Shown: positions 55,920 through 64,000 of the stretch, in pieces | Position numbering within the stretch: the stretch's first letter is position 1 | Layout: every line of letters begins with the position of its first letter | Assembly (NCBI GenBank): GCA_940671915.1 | Contig: CALNVZ010003430.1 | Location: 21,281,208 to 21,345,207 of the forward strand | DNA: 64,000 nt | Source: Paracentrotus lividus | Lineage: Eukaryota > Echinodermata > Echinoidea > Camarodonta > Echinidae | Reading direction: 5' to 3' | Translations under genes and position numbers: made by a program | The notes under the pieces: generated by a model | Told to the model about the DNA's origin: nothing | Database searches by the model: none | Seen by the model: the letters and a program-made list of their open reading frames with translations, nothing else

Positions 55920-58806
55920 AAAAAAAAAAAAAAAAAAAAATACCCCCCTCCATTATTCTTTCGAAAAGTGTAAAATGATCTACTAAAAGAAACCCCCTTT
56001 TTAACAAAGCTCTTCGATTACAGACTGTGTTGAGAGAAAACTAAGGGAGAGCATGGTCAGACCAGAGCAATCGTCAACGGGCGTCACAGGATCATGGCCC
56101 TACTTTTTTTTTTCAGTACAATTTTTATTTTATTTTATTGTTTGCGGGGGGGGGGGAGGGGCAGATTAGAGAGTGCCTTGTTCAAAGTGTAACCATAAAT
56201 AAACCTTCCTCTTAATCTGTTCTTTCTCTCTTTTTGATCCATTCTCTTTTCGCTTTTCCTCTCCGTCTGATCTCCCCCCCCCCCCCCTCTCTCTCTCTCT
56301 CTTTCCCTTTTCCATCCCAAATTCTCGCTGTCTCTCTTTTCTTCTCTTTCTAATCCCATTCTCCAACTTATACTTTTCATTATGCCCCCATTTAACGAAT
56401 GTCCCCTAAAACGATACACTGTTTACACGGCCACCGGATAGATTATTTAAAAATCATTCAAATGCTAAGTTGACACTGCACTAGCCCGATCTAAATGATT
56501 GGATTAGGCTAAGGTTTCAGGCTAGTGGAGCGCCACCATTAAAATGAGCGCACTATTTTGAGGCAAAACCACAAAACTAGTTTCAGTCTAAATATGAACC
56601 CAAGACCACTTGGGCGCATATTTCGCCCAATTAAAACTGCTATTTGAGAGAAAAGTTTAATATTCTCTCACTGGGTTAAATTCATTGGATTAGAAATAGT
56701 GTGCCATTTGTTCATCTCGAGCTAATCCAGCACAAAATACTGATACTTCTATTGTTTTCAAATTAAGAAATCTAGGGGAAGGGATCATTTCATGCAGTAA
56801 ACTGTCTATAAAAAAATAAATAAATAAACAAAATGTAATGCTTTTATTTCTATTTTTTTGCTCTGATATGATATAACGAGATATTATTCTACCTTATTTA
56901 AATTTAATTTCTTTTAAGTCATTCCACTGCATTGTAGTACGGCAAGATGCAATTAGAATAAATGAATTCAGAAACCAATTTCATATATAAACTCTTGTCA
57001 TTTTATTAGTTTTATAATCCAAAAATATTGGTACCAATCTTCAAAACAAATTAAAGCTGATATAATATATTACATATATGCTCTTTACAGAAATTGTATT
57101 TCAACATACTTTTATAGCTCACAGCTACAACACAGAAGTTAATCATCACAAAGCAATATTTTTCTCATTGCACCAAATTCCCAAATTATAGTTAAGCGTA
57201 GGGTGATTGACATAATATATCACAAATACAAAAATAAGTCCATCTATGTTGAACTTCATTTGAACTTTCTTATTGATTGATCTGAAAAAAAAAACCTTCT
57301 CTCTATATTTATATAACAATATCCATTCTTTGAGTATGTTGGAGTTGTATTTCATGATAAAAATAATATTTCACCCATCTCAATATCATTATATTAGGCC
57401 TTCCCCATGAACCAATATATATATAGCGGAATCTCTATAACATAACATCTTATAATACAACAAGCTACATGTACATATTCCAGTCAAAATGAAAACTGTT
57501 TTCTTTTCTTACAAGATACATGGTATCAGCAAAATTTTCTGATCCTAAGGACCTCATTTTAAAGTGTAATCATTGTATTAATACAGTTTACGTAATATTG
57601 CATGAGTTTGCACATGTTTGAAATGGGAACTAAAATGGTTGCCGTATGTGACGAAAGTTTGTATAATCCTGTTATAACAGGCGTGGACTGTAATATGAAT
57701 AACCATACAATCAAACAGAATGTATCATTCATAAAACATAACCATCAGAAAATACAGAATACAATTTCAGTAAATAAATAAAATTAATTTATTACAGGTT
57801 GGAATAACAGTCTTTATACAAGTTAGTTGATCACATTCTCAATGTAAATCACAATCTTCTTGGACAAATCAAAGTTATAGGCGGTATGTTGACAACTTTC
57901 ACTTAAATACAATCAGGAATAGAACTGTTTATTTCTCTTGCATTTGGCCTGGATTACTTTCATAGGTACAGTCCAACCCTGTTAAAATGAGGTGCTCAGG
58001 ACCAAGAAATTATTTATAGAATATTGGATGGCCTTGAGGTTGATACAAGGAATATTGGACGAAGTGCATCAACAAAATAACACTTGTATTTGGCCTCTAA
58101 AACCCTCTGTATGGATAATAATACAAAATATTGTTATACTGAATACCTAATGTTTGCACATAGTATCAGAACAACTAGCACCCCCCCCCCCAAAAAAATA
58201 GGGTTAGGGTTAGAGGTAAAGTTAGGGGGTAGTTGTCCGGAGGTAATTGTCCATGGTTAGTTGTCCTAGAACCGTTTGAAATTGAAGCAGGAAAATTACC
58301 TGTTATACTACATTACAGCATTTCAAGAAAATGAAATTCCCTGATTTTTCCCTGATGAAATAAAAAATTCCCTGATAATTATTTAAACCTGTTTCCAGTT
58401 TCGTGTGTTTTTCTTTGTTGTTGCTGTGAATTATGTGCAGTATAAGCCTATTTTGACTGACTAAAGAACTTTCAAATTTTGGGCCAATATTATTCCCTGA
58501 CTTTTCCCCGATTTTAAAGCAAAAATGCGTAATATACCACACGCAACTAGGAATATGAGTGTGATTTCTAAGTATACTTAACTCCACTGGTTATGTCCTT
58601 GCTTGTCTTAATGGGAGATGACTGCACTAATTAAAACAATGCACAAGTTATACATGTTACTGATTGCTTTTTAAAACGGTACCCAACAATATTAAAACAC
58701 TAATGAATAAAATGTTAAAAAGGAAGCAACCAGGAGACCTGCAGCTTTTCGTAAACCTATTGGAGGGACTTGGTATTGAGGATTAATGCCTTGACAGTAC
58801 CCAAAG
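55920..58806. other. Non-coding region between the TSSK-like gene and the right-end elements
   Basis: No exon is supported in nearly 3 kb. It holds poly-A and poly-G/C runs (55918-55940, 56145-56160, 56275-56287), a tctctc run, and an agttgtcc repeat with gggttagggttag at 58198-58268. AT content is high through 56800-57800. Confidence 0.5.
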
Positions 58807-58943
58807 GCAATGGTTGAAGGTTTCATGGTGCACCAAGTATTCTTTCTTGAAACTATGAGTGGTCCAGAGTGGGTAGGTCCGTTTCAGGACCACTCTGTAA
58901 CCTCAAAAAAGAATACTTGGTGCACTGTGAAATCTTCCACTGC
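58807..58943. mobile_element. Foldback (MITE-like) element, 137 bp
   Basis: gtgcaccaagtattctt and aagaatacttggtgcac are exact inverse copies, as are gagtggtccagagtgg and the reverse complement of the region ccactctg near 58890. It directly abuts the next element. Confidence 0.8.
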
Positions 58944-59234
58944 TAAGGGTGGTATCTCACTTCGCGAACTACTTTGAAACTACATTGAGAGTGATTTGGG
59001 ACTACTTTGAGATGGTTTTGAAACTACTTGGAGACGGTTTTTTAAACTTGTCCAAAGACGTCTCCTCAGTTCCCGTGAGGTTTCATGAGTCGTGGAAACT
59101 AGTCTAAGATGGTTCCCTGAAACTGCTTAGAGAGACAGTTTTTGAAAATTGTTGCGGAGATGTCGCGTAAGCGTCTCAGACGTCTACGCGACGGAATCAA
59201 GTATCGGAGACATCTCTAAAACTCTTCACCCTAA
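58944..59234. mobile_element. Element of the gtatctcacttcgcg family, about 290 bp
   Basis: Begins taagggtggtatctcacttc, as at 9880. It contains tactttgaaactac and gagacggtttt repeats like those at 38145-38450, and gtctacgcgacgg. The right end near ttcaccctaa is less certain. Confidence 0.6.
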
Positions 59235-59382
59235 AAGTACTTCAAATTGTTTATGAACTAGGGATGTCCCTCCTATGAGTATAACTGCCACAAGTTGCAT
59301 GAATTAATTGCGCTCACGGCAGCTTGGACATACATGTTGACATAAATAATATTACGTCTGAAGAGAATCTGCGTCGTTCTTA

Positions 59383-62170
59383 TGGCAAGCCGTATTGATA
59401 TGTATTGTGATTTTGTGATATCACGAATTCGAATTAGTGATATCACTAATTTGATTTAGTGATATCACTAATTTGAATTAGTGATATCACAAAATGACAA
59501 AAGAAATTTAGCACTCGTGTTGTGAAAGATATCGCTTTGATTTCGAGCTTTACCTCAGTGCTAGAATTCACGTGGTATTTTGAGCTTTACTTTAGTGCTC
59601 AAATTCGCTTTATTTCGAGCTTTACGTCAGCTGCTAGAATTTCACAGTTGTATTTTGAGCTTTACTTTAATGCTAGAATTCACGTGGTTTTTTGAGCTTT
59701 ACTTTAGTGCTAGAATTCACGTGGTATTTTGAGCTTTACTTTAGTGCTCAAATTCAGCTCTGTTCTATCGCTAGTTTTAGCGTTTTAATCACTTTGGTAT
59801 TTATTACATTGATGCAAAAAATAACCTGTGATCTAAACCTTTACATTTAGTGCAATAATTCATTCTGATTTTTTTTTGTAATCCATTTTTCTTTTTTTTT
59901 TTGTTTGGTTTGTCACTTCAGTATTCTCTTTTGACGTATGATATTTTGGGGTTTGTTTTTTTTGTTACAAAAAATGGACAACTTATGCTTTATTTGCATT
60001 TTTATGGTTAAAATTTAGTTTTGAGTGGCACATTAGACAAAAAAAAAATGAACGCTAATTGTGCAAAAATTGGCAACATATCAGTAATTCATTTCGTGAT
60101 ATGTTGCCAATTTTTTTTTTTTTTATATTATTATTATTTTTTCGACATCGCGTCTACTACACTCACGTTGCCACAATCTTCATGTGCCAATCCATCATTA
60201 ATTATCTCTTCATGTTTTATGGACAATTCCAAATTTGAGTAATATGGCGGCTAATGTCAATGATGATGTGGTACCAGACAGCGTACTCTCAAGAATGAAT
60301 AGAACTCTGCGAGAAGTGGAAACACTGATTTTGAACGATGAACGTGTATTGGCGAAGGTAAAGTTGGACGCAGTGACAGTAAACCTCGAAAGAGTAGCCG
60401 CTGGTCTCGCTGTCGAAATGCATGGTTATCTCAAAGAATGTGTTAACAAATTGTTGGATATCTGCCAGCGCGAGGAAGGGGATGAACATGATGTTGATGA
60501 TGACCATGAGCCAAGTAGTAACGGCAGTGCTCGTACAAGATGTAGCAGTACTTTTGAGATTGAGGAAGATGGTAGGCCTAGGCCTAGGCCTAGATCTACT
60601 TTGTCTTCGACTTCTGCTCATCACGACAGAGCCGGAGCTGGAGGCGGAGTCAGGAATGCTAGGGCCAGTGGCAGAGTTAGTGCAGCATCCACTTCAAGTT
60701 CAAATCTTCGTTTTAGTGCACCAAGAGTGAAATCAGGTAGGCTTACTACGATAAATTAGACCAAAATGGGGTGCTAATCATGCACTTTCGTATCCTGTCA
60801 GTGCAGTGGGTGCTGTAGGTCTAGGCCTATGCATTTTACATTCTTTTGTTGCTTTTTTGTTTGTTGAAACAATTGAATAATGTTGGGGGTGTATGAAAGG
60901 CAAGAGCACCTGCATAGCCATAGATTATACACATTAGACCAAATGGCTATTGGACCAAATAGCATTGGACCCGGTCCTGATTGGACCAAATGGCTATTGG
61001 ACCAAATGGCAATTTGGGGAGAGAATACATGCAGTTTGCAATTGACGTTATGATGCAGAGAGGTTCAAGTCTAAAAAATTAGTTGTTTGAAGCAGAATTG
61101 CTGACTTGTTCGTGGATCAACTATAAAGCCCAACTCGGTAAGAATCATATCATATCTATATTGATTCGTACATATAATTTCTAGTTCATTGCAGAAAGAA
61201 TTACGTCACAAATTTATGATAATTTAGGAAACAGTTTCATTGATTCAATTGAGAGGATTTACTTAACTGTTATAACCATTATTGGGTGTCCCGGACAGTC
61301 GGGTGTCCGGACAGTCCTATTTTTTTATAGCCATTTGAATAGGTTTACAATCAATGTTTTGTTGGTTTTTAGCACTGAACGGTAGAAAATTTTTGGAGAA
61401 CAAATACTGATGATGATAAGCATTATTTAACTTATATTTTTTGGCTTAATCTAAGGGCAAAAAAACATTGCTTCAATTTTGTAAAGTGTCCGGACACCCA
61501 ACCCCTCCATACGTGTTAGGCCTACTACTGTAGGCCTAAACGTTAGATCCATTTTTATAGTCTCAAAAAGAGTTATAGGGCCTATTGGCGTGTTCAAGTA
61601 CGTGTATAGTGTAGGCCTAGATTATATAGATGATGATTGAGGTTCAATATCATAAATCAAAATTAATGATATCAGCAAAATCGTATTAGTGATATCACTA
61701 AATGAATTTGTGATATCAAAAATTGGAATTAGTGATATCACATATTCGATTTAGTGATATCACTAATTGCATTTAGTGATATCACTAATTATCGATTTAG
61801 TGATATCACAAATTCATTTTGTGATATCACAATTTTCGAATTAGTGGTATCACATTATTCTATTCATTTACTAAACAAACACCCTTTTTTGATATCACGA
61901 AAATGAGAATTTGTGATATCACAAATTCATTCCTGATATCCTAATTCGAATTTTTGAATATCAACAAATTCATTTAGTGATATCACAATCGAATTGTGAA
62001 TTCACTAATTCGATTTAGTGATATCAACAAATTCTATTTCTTGATATCAAAAAAGGGATTTGTGTGAAAAACATATGGGAATTAGTGATATCACTAATTC
62101 GATTTGGTGACATCACTAAATGGAATTAGTGATATCACAAAATCACAATATATATCAATACGGCTTGCCA
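59383..62170. mobile_element. 2.8-kb TIR element flanked by TA
   Basis: tggcaagccgtattgatat at the left is the reverse complement of atatcaatacggcttgcca at the right, and tattgtgattttgtgatatc pairs with gatatcacaaaatcacaata. Each end is flanked by TA, which would fit a TA target duplication. The left interior holds four, and the right interior about sixteen, gatatc palindromes of the type ttagtgatatcactaa. An about 45-bp array follows on the left (59540-59760). No known transposase is visible. A candidate coding exon lies inside (60244-60736). Confidence 0.82.
59535..59760. repeat. Subterminal array, about 45-bp unit
   Basis: About six units with ttttgagctttactttagtg then ctagaattcacgtggt or ctcaaattc. 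It lies just inside the left end of the 2.8-kb TIR element. Confidence 0.85.
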
Positions 62171-62502
62171 TACGTTCTTCTCGCATAAAGAAATGAACAG
62201 AAAAAGCAATTATGCAGAATAGAAATGAAGAGGTGAAGGGCAAATTTTATTCAGAACATCTTGACCTGCTCACTACAGTAAAGGACACTGATAGATTGCT
62301 GTCTTCAGTCCCCATTAATGAAGATGAACTTTCTCTACGAAAATCTGATATTTTTGAAAGATTCGATTCGCTGCAACAAGTTGCAAGTGATCTTCAAGAA
62401 ATTCAAGGCGGAGTGAATGAGGACATAGCCAAGCATTCGGATGAGCTTTCCCCAATTATTGTTGACACAATTTCAAAAATTGTGGTCGCTGGCTCTGAAT
62501 GA
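60244..62502 (+). CDS. Candidate two-exon gene, unknown 264-aa protein
   Basis: Exon 1, 60244-60736, starts atATGGCGG and runs 164 codons plus one base to a cag|gtaggc donor. Exon 2, 62201-62502, follows gaacag and runs in the matching phase to TGA. Residues 1-80 look helical (RMNRTLREVETLILND, LERVAAGLAVEMHGYLKECV), 81-165 are low-complexity (acidic, then Ser/Arg/Gly-rich), and exon 2 is again helical (DSLQQVASDLQEIQGGVNED). The exon 1 layout resembles N-termini of transposon-type integrase-core proteins common in invertebrates, but no catalytic domain follows; this is a weak inference. The intron contains the right end of the TIR element, so the two exons may instead belong to different units. 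Confidence 0.45.
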
Positions 62503-62585
62503 TTAAAGTGTCATCAACCATACAGACGTTGGATTTTGTGTTCTTGAATAATTACTTGTGGCAGTTATAATGAGACATTTGATCT

Positions 62586-62945
62586 TACCCCAAAAGATTC
62601 TGGAGGTTCATCTCAAGCAAGCGATTCAATAGTAAAGGCATCTCCCCCCCCCCCCCACCTACACGGGCCAACTGGTGTACTGCCACCAGCAGCAAGGGCA
62701 AGGCAAACCTCCTCAATGACCAGTTTTCATCAGTCTTCAACAACATTGACGAGGACAGAGAGGCCATCCCCAAATTTGGAGCCAGTCCTTACGTCCATTT
62801 ATCACATATTGACGTGACTTTAAATGGAATAAACAAACTTCTAAATAAACTTAACACAAAGGGTCTGGACAACAGTCCTCCCAGACTTCTGAAAGAACTC
62901 GCAGATATTCTTGGTCCCATTCTTGATACTCGTTACTATGCATCA
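62586..62945 (+). pseudogene. Non-LTR retrotransposon reverse transcriptase fragment
   Basis: In one frame KRFWRFISSKRFNSKGIS near 62592, and after a frame break at a C run, KANLLNDQFSSVFNNI, GASPYVHLSHIDVTLNGI, and SPPRLLKELADILGPIL. This order matches the start of the reverse-transcriptase domain of CR1/Jockey-like elements. The catalytic YADD region and everything downstream are missing, and the piece is frameshifted, so it is dead. Confidence 0.75.
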
Positions 62946-63299
62946 ATTGATACCAGCAGATATAGATGGAGGGCAATGGTCAAAATGCTCATTTTCTATC
63001 TGCCTTGAACAGCAAGAGAGTATTTAAAGCCGACTTGCAATCAGGGTGGTCTATCCCTTTAATTTTTTAGCACGACTGAAGTCATCATTTAACTTATTCC
63101 ACAGCAACATTGACCAAGTGGTAGAAATTTGGTCATGGATGAACACTCAAACTGGACGCTAGCCAGGTAGGGATAGAATTTGTGAGATGTATCACGGCAG
63201 CTCAGCTCAGCTAGCAATAGCCAACATCAGATCACAGAGACATTTTCACATTAATAGTATAATTTGTGTCGCTGTATCCACTGTGGCCTTGGGTACAGC

Positions 63300-63570
63300 C
63301 CACAAGACCGACACCCACGAGACCGACGGCCCGCTAAACCGACGACCCACGAGTCCGACAGTAAAGTAAATAGGCCAACGAGATCGACTATAAACAATTT
63401 AGGCCCACGAGACCGACAACCCACTAGACCGACACTAGATCAAACTGGCCCACGAGACCGACACTACAATGATATGACCCACGAGACAGAAAATTCGCAA
63501 TGAAGGCCCACGACACCGACGGTAGAGCAAAACAGACCACGAGACCGACATTACATGAAGTATACCCACG
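63300..63570. repeat. Minisatellite with cccacgagaccgac core
   Basis: About ten variants of cccacgagaccgac(a/g) occur at 15-45 bp spacing, joined by unrelated AT-rich spacers. It is open for long stretches but the peptides (ETDGPLNRR, PRDRQPTRPT) are repeat products, not a gene. Confidence 0.85.
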
Positions 63571-64000
63571 AGTCAGAAAAGGGACGTCTAAAAGGCAAGA
63601 AAGGGGTGGAAGAGGGAGAGAGAGACATGGCAAGGGCCGAGAAGTCGATCAAAAAAATAAATAAAAAAATAGATGGAAGGGCAAAAGAGAGATAATGAAA
63701 TCAAAGAACTAAGGAGGCAGGTGACCAACGGCAGGTTCGAACAATCCATAGGCTTTGGAAGATTTTCAGGAGGGGGGGCTCAATTTTTGTACCACAGTAC
63801 TATTTCGGGAGGTTTTTCATTACCCCCGGCCCTCCCCCCCCCCCCAGTTGACAGAGGTTTGTGAAAAAGAAGAAGAGGAAAATAAATTATAGACCATCAA
63901 TCAAGCTTAAGAATGTTTACGATGTAAAATTCTATGAAGACCTTGTATTTATTTACTTATTTGTGTGTGTGTGTGTGTGTGTGTGTGCTTTATCATTTCT
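63571..64000. other. Low-complexity right end
   Basis: Contains gggagagagag, poly-G and poly-C runs, and a (gt)n tract at 63962-63987. No gene is supported. Confidence 0.5.

Noticed and set aside
63300-63570. CRISPR-like array
   Set aside because: The repeats are short and variable, the spacers uneven, and the genome is eukaryotic with no associated genes.

Overview
This is a eukaryotic nuclear genome window, most likely from an echinoderm, possibly a sea urchin. The reasons are multi-exon deuterostome-type genes with GT-AG introns, AT-rich introns, abundant tacatgta and taggccta motifs, and many small palindromic DNA transposons. The species assignment is an inference from composition. No bacterial or organellar features are visible.

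Layout. 1-1480 is a near-identical tandem duplication (period 724 bp). 1511-1760 is a palindromic transposon remnant, followed by a possible terminal exon of an unrecognised plus-strand gene whose stop lies in a 75-bp repeat array. 2.3-10 kb is repeat-rich non-coding DNA with several foldback elements. The main gene is eEF2 kinase (EEF2K) on the plus strand: 13 coding exons between 10818 and 19971 that join without a frame break into a 696-residue alpha-kinase with calmodulin-binding, kinase, zinc-site and SEL1-like regions. Its leader holds upstream ORFs and its 3' flank is long and AT-rich. A small two-exon gene of unknown function (122 aa) faces it on the minus strand at 26582-27443, in a CpG-rich patch.

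28-35 kb holds diverged repeats with CACGTG motifs, a 1-kb foldback, a 610-bp long-inverted-repeat transposon and a GC-rich clustered repeat. A rhodopsin-class GPCR starts at 35994, is open through TM5, and continues as frameshifted TM6, TM7 and tail remnants to 37215.

The second complete gene is a testis-specific-serine-kinase-like (TSSK-like) protein kinase on the minus strand: 8 exons from 55539 down to 39478, 402 aa, all catalytic motifs present. Its second intron is about 9 kb and contains a 5.7-kb terminal-inverted-repeat (TIR) element (46943-52637) that carries exon-like sequence of its own. CRE-like sites lie upstream of its start codon.

The right end (58.8-64 kb) has two more foldback elements and a 2.8-kb TIR element (59383-62170) flanked by TA and filled near its ends with GATATC palindromes and an about 45-bp array. 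Inside and just beyond it is a candidate two-exon gene of unknown function. A decayed non-LTR retrotransposon reverse-transcriptase fragment and a cccacgagaccgac minisatellite follow.

The two intact genes are both kinases but are not visibly linked in function: EEF2K controls translation elongation, and TSSK-like kinases act in sperm. The most unusual material is the mobile DNA: the two large TIR elements with candidate captured or self-encoded exons, serial partial duplication of an EEF2K exon, and a duplicated exon edge flanking a repeat in the TSSK-like gene.
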